From Jiulongibacter sp024742395 (GTDB lineage: Bacteria > Bacteroidota > Bacteroidia > Cytophagales > Spirosomataceae), in assembly GCA_965249455.1 (NCBI GenBank), contig OZ252236.1:4402001-4466000 (forward strand): 64,000 nt of DNA, in the 5' to 3' direction. Under the pieces are notes generated by a model. The model was not told where the DNA came from. It saw only the letters and a list, made by a program, of their open reading frames with translations, and ran no database searches. Position numbers and translations under genes: made by a program. Shown piece after piece: positions 54,779 to 63,787 of the stretch (position 1 is its first letter; each line of letters starts with the position of its first letter).

Positions 54779-55564
54779 ATGGAATATAAAAACATCATCT
54801 TCGAAACAAACCAAAACCTTGCCACAGTAACTTTGAACAGACCGCAAGTATTTAATGCCTTAAGTGGCGATTTATTGAAAGAATTAGGCCACGCCTTCCA
54901 AAAAATTACTGGTGATGAAAGTATTAGAGCTGTGGTTCTTACATCTACAGGAAACCAATCTTTCTCATCTGGAGCTGATTTAAAAGAAGGAGTGGTGAAT
55001 GCCGGAAGGCCCTTGGGTGAAGTATTGAAAGAGAATTATGAACCTGTTATTCTAGGAATCAGGAACTGCCCCAAACCTGTAATTTGCAAGTTGAATGGAA
55101 TAGCCGCCGGAGCAGGCATGTCTTTAGCTCTGGCTTCCGATATGATCATTGCCGATGAGAACACCTATATGACTGAGCTTTTTGTAGGAATAGGATTAAT
55201 GCCTGATGCTGGTTCTATGTTTTTTCTGCCAAGAATAGTAGGAATGCAAAAAGCTTTTGAAATTTTCAGTACGGGTCGAAAAATATACATGCCAGAAGCC
55301 TTAGAGCTGGGATTAGTTCTAAAAACAGCACCTTCAGAAAAACTGGACGATACGGTAAAAGAGCTGATGGATTACTACACACACGCACCCACAAAGGCTA
55401 TTGGCGAAATGAAACGAGCCTTAAACAACAGTGTCAATTCATCCCTGGAAGAAGTATTAAAATTAGAGGCTGAAGGACAATCAAGATGTGGCATGACCAA
55501 TGACTTTGGCGAGGGTGTCATGTCTTTTATGCAAAAACGTAAACCCGCCTTTAAAGGAAACTAG
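54779..55564 (+). CDS. Enoyl-CoA hydratase/isomerase
   Basis: The 261-residue crotonase-fold protein has oxyanion-hole segments FSSGADLKEG and NGIAAGAGMSLALASD and the downstream FVGIGLMPDAGSMFFLPR. One glutamate is replaced by aspartate at LMPDAG, as in PaaG-like isomerases, which lack the second hydratase glutamate. It probably acts in fatty-acid or aromatic-acid degradation. TAATTTG before the gene is one base short of a -7 box. It converges with the next gene with a 4-bp overlap. Confidence 0.88.
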   Translation: MEYKNIIFETNQNLATVTLNRPQVFNALSGDLLKELGHAFQKITGDESIRAVVLTSTGNQSFSSGADLKEGVVNAGRPLGEVLKENYEPVILGIRNCPKPVICKLNGIAAGAGMSLALASDMIIADENTYMTELFVGIGLMPDAGSMFFLPRIVGMQKAFEIFSTGRKIYMPEALELGLVLKTAPSEKLDDTVKELMDYYTHAPTKAIGEMKRALNNSVNSSLEEVLKLEAEGQSRCGMTNDFGEGVMSFMQKRKPAFKGN

Positions 55565-56346
55565 AATTCAAACATTTCAGGGTGCTTCACTGCCTTTTTG
55601 TAAAACTTAAATAAAATACCGGCATGTGAAGCATCTACAACTCTGTGATCAAGAGCTGCTGCCAGAGTGATAACCGTCCTGATTTTGACTTCATCTTTGA
55701 TGACTAAGGGCGTTTTCTTAACTCCACCCATGATTAGGACAAAAGAAATATTTGCAGCAGGAAACAAAGCCGGGTAACCATTGTCTAATCCCAGACTTCC
55801 GATATTGGAGACTATATAAGAGCCAAAATTATTGGCCGAAAGACCTCCAACTGAAACACCCCAATCGACCAAAAGTTTTTTGATAATCCAATAAGCCAAA
55901 CCTCTAAAAGGCCAAGGGATAGCCGCTAACCTATCTTTCATTTGCATAGTACTGTTTTCAGTACCTTTTCTAGCCTCAATAATTTTAGCCTGAAGTTTAT
56001 CTACGATAGTAATGTAATTCAGTTTATCTGCATCTTCTACCTTTACAGAACCCATCTCATTTTCTCGCAATAGGACACTAACTGTGGCATTTATTTGCTT
56101 ATGAGACCGCACATTTCCTCTGATTATGTAAGTATTGAGTTCAGGCAACTTTTCTTTTATAGCCCTGGCCGTAACCAAAGTAAAGAAATGTGTTAAGGTG
56201 ATTTTTAAGCCTTCTTTCCTCTTTTTAGATATATATTCCTGTAGTTCAGTAATATCCAATTCTACAGACCCAAGAATTTTAGAGTCATCGGGTTTTCTGT
56301 ACAGAGTGCTGGCTGTTTTTCGCCAGGCATTGTTAAGGTCTTTCAT
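55561..56346 (-). CDS. Stand-alone 2-oxoacid dehydrogenase acyltransferase (E2) catalytic domain
   Basis: This 261-residue protein matches only the catalytic domain of E2 acyltransferases: ELDITELQEYISKKRKEG at the start and LDHRVVDASHAG at the end. It lacks lipoyl and subunit-binding domains. The active-site HxxxDG reads HRVVDA, keeping the His and Asp and replacing the glycine. Similar single-domain proteins related to chloramphenicol acetyltransferase exist in Bacteroidota. The acyl donor and acceptor are unknown. It overlaps the convergent enoyl-CoA hydratase gene. Confidence 0.82.
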   Translation of the reverse strand: MKDLNNAWRKTASTLYRKPDDSKILGSVELDITELQEYISKKRKEGLKITLTHFFTLVTARAIKEKLPELNTYIIRGNVRSHKQINATVSVLLRENEMGSVKVEDADKLNYITIVDKLQAKIIEARKGTENSTMQMKDRLAAIPWPFRGLAYWIIKKLLVDWGVSVGGLSANNFGSYIVSNIGSLGLDNGYPALFPAANISFVLIMGGVKKTPLVIKDEVKIRTVITLAAALDHRVVDASHAGILFKFYKKAVKHPEMFEF

Positions 56347-56599
56347 TCTGCGAAATTAATTGAAATCCTCAAAACTCAGTTTATTCAATTTAACCGTTCC
56401 ATACTGTCATAAGTGCCGTATATTTTTACATAAGCTATTGACTGTTAGACTTTTTGTCATGCAAACACGTTGCAACAAGATTAAAATCGGTCAATATTTC
56501 CGAAACAAAGGTGTAGCATTCTTTTTGATCAATAAGAACTGTAATCGGCTATAAAGCCAAAGCACAATCAGACATATTACTTATAAAACGATATAGACT

Positions 56600-59230
56600 A
56601 TGAACTTAAATCAATATACCATGAAAGCCCAGGAGGTCATACAGCAAGCTGTTCAGATAGCTCAGGGTAATCAACAACAATCAGTAGAAACAGGACATTT
56701 ACTGAAAGCACTACTGGAAACTGACCCAAACACCTCTTCATTCTTACTGAATAAACTTGGTGTTTCTGAAGTGCTTCTAAATCAAAAATTAGAAGCTATT
56801 GTAGAAGGATACCCAAAAGTTAGCGGTAGCGGACAACCGTATTTGGGAAATTCGCTTTCTACCCTATTGTCTTCAGCTCAGAATAAAATCAAGAAAACTG
56901 AAGATGAATTTGTGAGTGTAGAGATGCTCTATGCAGCACTGGCAGGAGGGAATGACCCGGTAGCAAAAATGCTCAAGGAACTAGGTTTTAGCGAGAAGGA
57001 AGTAGAAAAAGCAATTGTAGAATTAAGAGGAAAAAATAATCCAGTGAAAGATCAAAACGCAGAAAATAAATATCAGGCTCTATCCAGGTACAGTATAAAT
57101 CTGAACGAACAAGCCAAGAAAGGGAAAATAGATCCGGTTATAGGCCGTGACGAAGAAATTAGAAGGGTACTACAGATACTCTCGAGACGTACTAAAAACA
57201 ATCCCATTTTACTCGGTGAACCTGGTGTAGGGAAGACAGCTATTGTTGAGGGGTTAGCCCAAAGGATAGTGCAGGGTGATGTACCAGAAAATCTAAAATC
57301 TAAGACTTTGGTGTCTTTAGACATGGGATTACTGGTGGCAGGAGCCAAATATAAAGGAGAGTTTGAAGAACGTCTGAAAGCAGTAATCAAAGAGGTAACA
57401 GACTCAGATGGAGAACTTGTTCTTTTCATTGATGAGATACATACCTTAATAGGAGCAGGTGGTGGAGAAGGTGCCATGGATGCCGCCAACTTATTAAAAC
57501 CGGCTTTGGCTAGAGGTGAGCTGCATGCCATTGGAGCCACTACACTCAAGGAGTATCAAAAGTACATTGAAAAAGACAAAGCTTTAGAGCGTAGGTTTCA
57601 GGCGGTGATAGTCGATGAACCTTCAGTAACAGATGCCATCTCTATTTTGAGAGGAATTAAAGAGAAATACGAAGTTCATCATGGAGTACGAATTCAGGAT
57701 GACGCCGTAATCTCTGCTGTGGAGCTTTCGAGCAGATACATTTCAGACCGTTTTCTTCCTGATAAGGCCATTGACCTTATGGATGAAGCAGCTTCCAAAT
57801 TAAGATTGGAAATGGACTCAATGCCTGAAGAAATGGATGAGCTTCGCAGAAGAATTATGCAATTAGAAATTGAGCGTGAAGCAATCAGACGAGAAAAAGA
57901 CAAAGAAAAAGAAACAGCTCTTACTAAGGAACTGGCAGAACTCAATGAAAAATTCAACGCATTCAAAGCTCAATGGGAAAACGAAAAAGGTAAAGTAGAC
58001 GAAAGCAGAACACTAAAAGAGAAGATAGACCATTTGAAATTTGAAGCGGAGCAAGCAGAGAGAAGTGGTGATTTCGGAAAAGTTGCGGAAATCAGGTATG
58101 GTAAATTGCCCGAGGCTGAAGCAAGATTAAAAGAGCTTTCTGCTAAATCAGAAGAAACTGCTAACGATGAGCAACAGCTCATTAACGAAGAAGTAACTGC
58201 CGAAGACATAGCAGAAGTAGTAGCAAAGTGGACAGGCATCCCCGTTTCTAAAATGCTTCAAAGTGAGCGTGAGAAACTCTTGACGTTAGAAGAGGAATTG
58301 AAGAAAAGAGTGGCGGGTCAGGAAGAGGCCATTGAACTTGTGGCTGATGCCGTAAGGAGATCAAGAGCCGGAATGCAAGACCCAAAAAAACCGATTGGCA
58401 GTTTCCTTTTCTTAGGTACTACCGGGGTAGGTAAGACTGAATTGGCAAAAACATTAGCCAATTACCTCTTCAATGATGACACTGCCATGGTAAGAATAGA
58501 TATGTCTGAATATCAGGAGAGACATGCAGTAAGCAGGCTTGTAGGAGCTCCTCCGGGATACGTTGGGTACGATGAAGGTGGTCAGCTAACAGAGGCCGTA
58601 CGAAGAAAGCCTTACTCTGTAATTTTGCTGGATGAAATAGAAAAAGCTCACCCTGATGTATGGAATGTGCTCTTGCAAGTATTGGATGATGGTAGACTTA
58701 CCGATAACAAAGGTCGGGTGGCTAATTTTAAAAATACCATCATTATCATGACTTCAAATATTGGGTCGCATCTGATTCAGGAAAAATATTTAGAGTCAAA
58801 AGGTGACGAAAATGCATGGCATACGTATTATAAAGAGGAGGCCAAAGATGGAGTGATGGAAATCTTAAAAACTTCTGTCAGACCAGAGTTTCTAAACAGA
58901 ATCGATGAGATTGTTCTTTTTGATCCGCTAAGCAAGTCCAATATTCGTCAGATTGTAGAAATACAGTTTGACTCTATTAAGAAGAGATTGCTGGAACAAG
59001 GAATTACCATTGAAGCCTCAGCAGAAGTACTGGATAAGCTCGGAGAGGAAGGTTTTGACCCTGTATTTGGAGCAAGACCGCTGAAAAGAGTGATTCAAAG
59101 AAGAGTTCTTAATGAGCTTTCGAAACAAATACTGGCAGGAAAAGTGGATAAGGATGCCATCATCATGATGGAAATAAATGCAGAAGGCCAGATAGAATTT
59201 GAGAACGTACTTACAGCAGAAGTAATTTAA
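56600..59230 (+). CDS. clpB: ATP-dependent disaggregase ClpB
   Basis: The 876-residue AAA+ chaperone shows the Clp N-domain (1-145), NBD1 with GEPGVGKTA (about 204-212) and LFIDEIHTL, a coiled-coil middle domain (about 400-530) and NBD2 with GTTGVGKTE (about 605-613) and LLDEIEKAH. No ClpP-binding IGL loop was noted, as expected for ClpB. It rescues aggregated proteins with DnaK. A strong terminator lies about 40 bp downstream. Confidence 0.97.
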   Translation: MNLNQYTMKAQEVIQQAVQIAQGNQQQSVETGHLLKALLETDPNTSSFLLNKLGVSEVLLNQKLEAIVEGYPKVSGSGQPYLGNSLSTLLSSAQNKIKKTEDEFVSVEMLYAALAGGNDPVAKMLKELGFSEKEVEKAIVELRGKNNPVKDQNAENKYQALSRYSINLNEQAKKGKIDPVIGRDEEIRRVLQILSRRTKNNPILLGEPGVGKTAIVEGLAQRIVQGDVPENLKSKTLVSLDMGLLVAGAKYKGEFEERLKAVIKEVTDSDGELVLFIDEIHTLIGAGGGEGAMDAANLLKPALARGELHAIGATTLKEYQKYIEKDKALERRFQAVIVDEPSVTDAISILRGIKEKYEVHHGVRIQDDAVISAVELSSRYISDRFLPDKAIDLMDEAASKLRLEMDSMPEEMDELRRRIMQLEIEREAIRREKDKEKETALTKELAELNEKFNAFKAQWENEKGKVDESRTLKEKIDHLKFEAEQAERSGDFGKVAEIRYGKLPEAEARLKELSAKSEETANDEQQLINEEVTAEDIAEVVAKWTGIPVSKMLQSEREKLLTLEEELKKRVAGQEEAIELVADAVRRSRAGMQDPKKPIGSFLFLGTTGVGKTELAKTLANYLFNDDTAMVRIDMSEYQERHAVSRLVGAPPGYVGYDEGGQLTEAVRRKPYSVILLDEIEKAHPDVWNVLLQVLDDGRLTDNKGRVANFKNTIIIMTSNIGSHLIQEKYLESKGDENAWHTYYKEEAKDGVMEILKTSVRPEFLNRIDEIVLFDPLSKSNIRQIVEIQFDSIKKRLLEQGITIEASAEVLDKLGEEGFDPVFGARPLKRVIQRRVLNELSKQILAGKVDKDAIIMMEINAEGQIEFENVLTAEVI

Positions 59231-59270
59231 TGATTAGTTATTTTTAATAGATAGGGTTGAATAGATGAAA

Positions 59271-59298
59271 GCCGTCGCAGTTTCTGCGGCGGTTTTTT
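59271..59298 (+). terminator. Terminator of clpB
   Basis: CCGTCGCAG pairs with CTGCGGCGG (one G-T pair) around TTT, followed by eight T residues. Confidence 0.92.
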
Positions 59299-59364
59299 TT
59301 ATATGCCTTTCCAATTGCTCATTTGGTCAGGCTTAAGTACTTTTGAGGTCATTTAAAGAGAGAA

Positions 59365-60243
59365 ATGGCATTAGATCAATCGGCAGAAATAGATTACGAC
59401 GACGAGAGCGGTACAGAAGGCAATGAAATGACATTTATTGAACACTTAGAGGAGCTGAGATGGCATCTCATAAGAAGTGTAGCCGCCATATTAGTCTTTA
59501 TGATTCTTGCCTGGTTTTCAATGGGCTGGATTTTTAAGAATATTATCCTTGGGCCTTCTGAAACCACCTTCTGGACCTACAGAATGATGTGTAAAATAGG
59601 GATGGCCACTGGCTGGGAAGGTCTTTGCGTTGACAAAATGAACTTTTCTCTAATGAGCCGTCAGGTATCAGGGCAATTTATGATGCAGCTTACTGCCTCT
59701 GCTATTGGAGGGTTAATTATTGCCTTCCCTTATGTTTTCTGGGAAATATGGCGATTTATTAAACCCGGTCTAAAAATTACGGAGAAAAAAGCCAGTAGAG
59801 GAGCTGTTTTTTATGTGACTCTTTTATTCCTTCTTGGTATTTCGTTTGGCTACTTCATCGTGGCACCATTTGCCATAAACTTCCTGGTTAACTTCCAGAT
59901 TGACCCGAGTATAGAAAACCAATTTGATATTCAGTCATATCTTGGCGTGCTATCAACTTTAACTTTGGCTTGTGGAGTAACTTTTCAGATGCCTATGGCC
60001 ATTTTTGTCCTGACAAAAGTAGGTGTAGTTACGCCGGAGTTTCTCCAAACTTACCGTAAACACGCTATAGTGGTTTTACTTATCGTAGCCGCTGTCATCA
60101 CGCCATCGCCTGATATGATTTCCCAGATATTGGTAGCCATACCTCTATACTTCTTATACGAGATCAGTATAATTGTCAGCAGGCGTGAAATGAAACGTAA
60201 ACGAAGACAAGAGGCTCTTGACGATGCTAATTCAGCTGTTTAG
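59365..60243 (+). CDS. tatC: Twin-arginine translocase subunit TatC
   Basis: The 292-residue protein has six membrane helices. The TatC signature begins TFIEHLEELRWHLIRS near residue 30 and PYVFWEIWRFIKPGL follows, with a conserved PSPDMISQ near the end. A long extra segment between helices 1 and 2 (about 65-100) is common in Bacteroidota TatC. It forms the signal-peptide-binding core of the Tat export system. No tatA neighbour is visible here. Confidence 0.95.
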   Translation: MALDQSAEIDYDDESGTEGNEMTFIEHLEELRWHLIRSVAAILVFMILAWFSMGWIFKNIILGPSETTFWTYRMMCKIGMATGWEGLCVDKMNFSLMSRQVSGQFMMQLTASAIGGLIIAFPYVFWEIWRFIKPGLKITEKKASRGAVFYVTLLFLLGISFGYFIVAPFAINFLVNFQIDPSIENQFDIQSYLGVLSTLTLACGVTFQMPMAIFVLTKVGVVTPEFLQTYRKHAIVVLLIVAAVITPSPDMISQILVAIPLYFLYEISIIVSRREMKRKRRQEALDDANSAV

Positions 60244-60709
60244 TATAGTTAAACACATTTTAAAATTGTTGACTTAAGTCTTACTCTCTTTTTAATACAG
60301 AGTTTGTTATACTTTTATTATTACAAAGCCCAAGAAACAATTCCTCCATACAAATCCTTATAATTTTCCTGCCTCATGGATTTACTTCATGTGGCAGAAA
60401 GATCAATATTTGCAACCTGGATACACTTTTTTTGCTCTTGTCAATCAACTCCTGAATTACGCTTCAGAATCAAACAGTGTAACCAAAGAGTTCTGCACAG
60501 CTTTCCTACAAACCTTTTGCCCAGTCCCAGCTGTAATCAAAGACAACTAAAGCCCGCCATTCACGAAAAGAATTAAAATACGGGAAAAACACCCTGTTCA
60601 GAAGTTTTTAGTGAACCTACATTTGTTCTTGAGAGGTCAAAAGCCATGAAATATGCAATTTCACCTACCTCTTAACAGCCACTTTTCGACTTAGTCAAAG
60701 AAAACTAGA
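60244..60709. other. Intergenic region before the LytTR/FHA cluster
   Basis: In this 466-bp AT-rich stretch I find no credible gene. A 66-codon frame at 60376-60576 has no sensible protein features. It presumably carries the promoter of the signalling cluster. No exact TAnnTTTG box or hairpin was found. Confidence 0.5.
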
Positions 60710-61345
60710 ATGATCAACTACAATCTAAATGAACGGGATTTTGAAAAAATCTACTCCAAACTCCGAGAATTAAAAGCTGTAGATAATGAGAAAAAAAATG
60801 TCATTTTTTTACAGCTGAACGACCTCAGCTATGCCAACAGGATGACTTTGAGAAAAACCATTAACGGTAATTTATCCAGTAGATTAATAATTATTTCATC
60901 AAATTCTTTAGTATCAATTCTGGCCTGGAGAATCAATGCTCTATTCTTTCTTGACAGACCATTCTCTGAAGGAAAACTACGGGTATTAGGCAACAAGTTA
61001 AACTCCTCAAATCGCTTAGTGAAAAAGCTTAAACTTACCTTTAAGGGCGGCTTTAAATTGGTAGCCACTAATCATATCTCCGTAATTAACGGCAAAGGAT
61101 GTTATTGCAAATTTTTCTTCACCAATGACAAACCCAGTCTTTACACCGCCAGAATCAGCGATATAGAGAAAAGAATTTGGGAAGTTCCTGAATTAATACG
61201 CCTTAACAGGTCACTGATAGTGAATACAAACAATCTGCTACGAATAGAAGGCAATTCTGCATTCTTCGCAGGGCAAAACCCAATTAAACTGGTTTTAGGA
61301 GAACGTTCTATTTCAAAACTTAAAAAAGAAGTGTTGTGGCTGTAA
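60710..61345 (+). CDS. LytTR DNA-binding regulator with degenerate receiver-like N-terminus
   Basis: The protein has 211 residues. The C-terminal half (about 105-211) is a LytTR domain with ISDIEKRIWEVPELIRLNRS and LIVNTNNLLRIEG. The N-terminal half looks like the second part of a receiver domain: NVIFLQLNDLSYANR, then RLIIISSNSLVSILAWRINA and LFFLDRPFSEGKL. The phospho-acceptor Asp position after VIFL is Q, and the conserved Lys before PF is R. It is therefore probably not controlled by Asp phosphorylation. It overlaps the FHA gene at TAATG. Confidence 0.75.
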   Translation: MINYNLNERDFEKIYSKLRELKAVDNEKKNVIFLQLNDLSYANRMTLRKTINGNLSSRLIIISSNSLVSILAWRINALFFLDRPFSEGKLRVLGNKLNSSNRLVKKLKLTFKGGFKLVATNHISVINGKGCYCKFFFTNDKPSLYTARISDIEKRIWEVPELIRLNRSLIVNTNNLLRIEGNSAFFAGQNPIKLVLGERSISKLKKEVLWL

Positions 61346-62022
61346 TGAAAGATGTAGAGTTCATCATAGGAAACAAGGATAACCATTCTGCTCAATTAAA
61401 GCTGAATGATATTGCCGTTAGCTATACGCATGCTTTGATAACTAAACTTGGTCAAACCTCTTTTGTCTTGATTGATCAAAAAAGTAAAAACGGAACCATT
61501 GTCAATGATCATTACATAAAATCTAAACTAGTTGAAGACACGGACATAATTAAACTCGGGCAACAGTCTTTCCTGGGGCATGAAATTATTATTCTAGTCA
61601 ATAAAGAGGTAAACAGCAACCGTATTCAGTTCTTTGAAGAGTTTCAGGAGGTTCTTACAGACTTTGAAGAATACAATTCCTTAACTAAGAAAACGAACGC
61701 ATCCTATAAGCAGAAAGTATCCATAATAAGATATGGCCTGCCTGCCTTGTTATTTATCCTTTTTCTGGCATTGGGTGAGAAGCTTGGAATACCTCAGAAT
61801 GTTCGGGTTTTAGTACCACTTATTGGTGGTGGTTTGGCTTCTGTTTTTGCGGACAAGCTATTTAGTCAGGAAGACCTCAAACATAGACTTCAGTCTATCA
61901 GGGAAGAGTATTCGGAGAAACTAGTATGTCCTAAATGCAGAACAGAACTCATTCATAAGTCTGCCACATATTGGATTAACAAACGAAAATGCCCTCGTTG
62001 TAACGCAAATTGGATAGATTAA
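61345..62022 (+). CDS. FHA-domain protein with membrane helices and C-terminal zinc ribbon
   Basis: From the ATG at 61345 (overlapping the upstream stop as TAATG) it has 225 residues. The N-terminal FHA-like domain (about 3-85) keeps KSKNGTIVNDHYI but has SYTH where phosphothreonine binders have SRxH, so binding may be weak. Two hydrophobic segments follow (about 130-150 and 158-178). The C-terminus has a CPKCRTEL and CPRCNANW zinc ribbon. A GTG at 61336 would add three residues. Confidence 0.78.
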   Translation: MKDVEFIIGNKDNHSAQLKLNDIAVSYTHALITKLGQTSFVLIDQKSKNGTIVNDHYIKSKLVEDTDIIKLGQQSFLGHEIIILVNKEVNSNRIQFFEEFQEVLTDFEEYNSLTKKTNASYKQKVSIIRYGLPALLFILFLALGEKLGIPQNVRVLVPLIGGGLASVFADKLFSQEDLKHRLQSIREEYSEKLVCPKCRTELIHKSATYWINKRKCPRCNANWID

Positions 62023-62023
62023 A

Positions 62024-62584
62024 ATGGCTACAGGAAAACCCAAAAATATTAGCATAAACTGCAGAGGTTGTAAAGAAACCTTTGAAACAGAAGCACGTCC
62101 TCTTTTAAAATACTATGAAAAAGAAGTAAGTTTTACCTGCCCAAACTGCCAAAAGGGCGTAAAAATCCTTGTCGATAAAAACCTGCTGACTTATGGAGAA
62201 GTGATAGCAGATCACACAAGGATATTCATCAGAAATGAATCACAATGGGTAGATGACCAATACGGAAAACTCATGAACCTTGAGACAAAAAGTGAATTGG
62301 AATTAAAGGTAGGTCTGAATTGTATAGGCAGAAATCCGGAGTTTCAGCCAGATTGTTTTTCAATTAAAATTGATTCTGAGGACAGGCTTATCTCCAGGTC
62401 TCATTGTCTGGTTTATGTTGAAAAAAAGAACGAAAAATTCGCTTATTCACTAAAAGACTTCAACAGCTCAAACGGAACTTATCTTAATCAAGAAAAACTG
62501 CACAGTTTTGATGAAATCTACTTAAAAAATGGAGATCTCATAAGGATTGGAACGAGCTCTTTCAGATTTCAAATTAATCTTTGA
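62024..62584 (+). CDS. FHA-domain protein with N-terminal zinc ribbon
   Basis: The 186-residue protein starts 1 bp after the previous stop. The N-terminal CRGCKETFE and CPNCQKGVKIL form a zinc ribbon (11-47). The C-terminal FHA domain (about 95-186) is canonical, with IGRNPEF, ISRSHCLV and NSSNGTYLNQEKL, so it should bind phosphothreonine peptides. No membrane helix. Its partner may be a serine/threonine kinase beyond the window edge. Confidence 0.85.
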   Translation: MATGKPKNISINCRGCKETFETEARPLLKYYEKEVSFTCPNCQKGVKILVDKNLLTYGEVIADHTRIFIRNESQWVDDQYGKLMNLETKSELELKVGLNCIGRNPEFQPDCFSIKIDSEDRLISRSHCLVYVEKKNEKFAYSLKDFNSSNGTYLNQEKLHSFDEIYLKNGDLIRIGTSSFRFQINL

Positions 62585-62676
62585 GGCCTCATGTATAAAC
62601 ATCCGCACTACATGTAGAAAGTTTCTTATTGAGAAATATTTAGATGACTTTCGAATAACACAAAAGAAAACTAATA

Positions 62677-63312
62677 ATGGAATCAACTAATCAGAAAACA
62701 ACCGTAATTCCAACTACGGGGCGTTCAAGAGAGAACAAAACCATTAGATTAAAAAATCTAAAACCTAATCAAGTTTCTCTGCTTAATAGCACATTAGCAG
62801 GGGTTTCTGGTATTTCACTTGGAGCCTTGTTAATGAATTTCATCCCAAAACCCGTGAGCTCCGATGACCTGGAAGACCCTGTGGACGAAAAAGGAGAAGC
62901 CGTAGAAGTACCTGTTCACACAAATGGATCTTTTTCAGACTCTGTCAATGACACAATGAGCTTTTCCGATGCTTTTAAAGAAGCCAGAGAGCAGCTAGGG
63001 CCCGGAGGTCTTTTTGAATGGCATGGGCAGACTTACAGCACTTTTCATGAGAATGAATGGCAGACAGCCCCAATAGAAATAAAGGTGGATTCATACAAAG
63101 TCATTGTAGAAAATCATGAGGAAGCCGAAATCGTAGACGAGAGCGACATTCTTGATATTCTTAATGACGAATACTCTGAAATAGAGGAGATAGATATTGT
63201 TAATGATACAGAAGACATGATTATCAATGAAGTTCCGGATGATTCAGAGATTCTTCATGTCATAGAGGATTCATCTGACGAGGCAGATTTTGACGATCCA
63301 TTACACGGCTAA
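62677..63312 (+). CDS. Acidic protein of the FHA cluster, unknown function
   Basis: The 211-residue protein has a basic N-terminus (GRSRENKTIRLKNLKPN), one weakly hydrophobic segment (about 45-62, LAGVSGISLGALLMNFI) and a very acidic C-terminal half (DESDILDILNDEYSEIEEID). It contains a short ordered-looking part EWHGQTYSTFHENEW. I do not recognise a family. The layout suits a membrane-associated phosphorylation substrate or scaffold for the FHA partners, but this is inference. Confidence 0.6.
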   Translation: MESTNQKTTVIPTTGRSRENKTIRLKNLKPNQVSLLNSTLAGVSGISLGALLMNFIPKPVSSDDLEDPVDEKGEAVEVPVHTNGSFSDSVNDTMSFSDAFKEAREQLGPGGLFEWHGQTYSTFHENEWQTAPIEIKVDSYKVIVENHEEAEIVDESDILDILNDEYSEIEEIDIVNDTEDMIINEVPDDSEILHVIEDSSDEADFDDPLHG

Positions 63313-63329
63313 TTTAAAAACTAGAAAAC

Positions 63330-63761
63330 ATGAAAAAACTAATAATTCTTTCTGCATTCGCTCTACTTATAGCTTCATGTGTAAAACAACCAGTTAAATA
63401 TGTGGAAGTGGTTAAAGAAGTACCAAAAGTAGAGATGGTAACGCTGGGAATATTATCACAAACAAATAAGAACCAGGAATACGAAGATTTCTTTCTGGTC
63501 ATTGATGGCAAAACTTACAGTTGGAAAATTGATGAACCTGGCAAGAAAGTCATGCGGAATATTGAGCTCACAAAAGGCCAGCATGAATACGAGTTAACAG
63601 TTAAGTCAAAAATTAATACATCTGACGGTAACCGTATGATTGTAGGAAGTAGCTCTGGTATCTTGACTATGCTTGATAGTAAAAACATGAAGTTGGTTTG
63701 GGACCGCAAAATGGATGACAACATCTATAAAGTTAGCCTGCAAAAAGTAACACTTAATTAG
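63330..63761 (+). CDS. Small lipoprotein of the FHA cluster
   Basis: The 143-residue protein has a lipobox LLIASC (Cys17). The mature part is beta-rich with YEDFFLVIDGKTYSWKID and GQHEYELTVKSK. It lies 17 bp after the acidic protein gene. The family is unknown. An envelope location suggests the cluster spans cytoplasm and outer membrane or periplasm. Confidence 0.75.
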   Translation: MKKLIILSAFALLIASCVKQPVKYVEVVKEVPKVEMVTLGILSQTNKNQEYEDFFLVIDGKTYSWKIDEPGKKVMRNIELTKGQHEYELTVKSKINTSDGNRMIVGSSSGILTMLDSKNMKLVWDRKMDDNIYKVSLQKVTLN

Positions 63762-63787
63762 AAAGTTTATTGAATTAAATCAAAGTT

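Noticed and set aside
60376..60576. A 66-codon open frame before the LytTR gene
   Set aside because: It has no sensible domain, composition or coupling. It is likely a chance frame in intergenic DNA.
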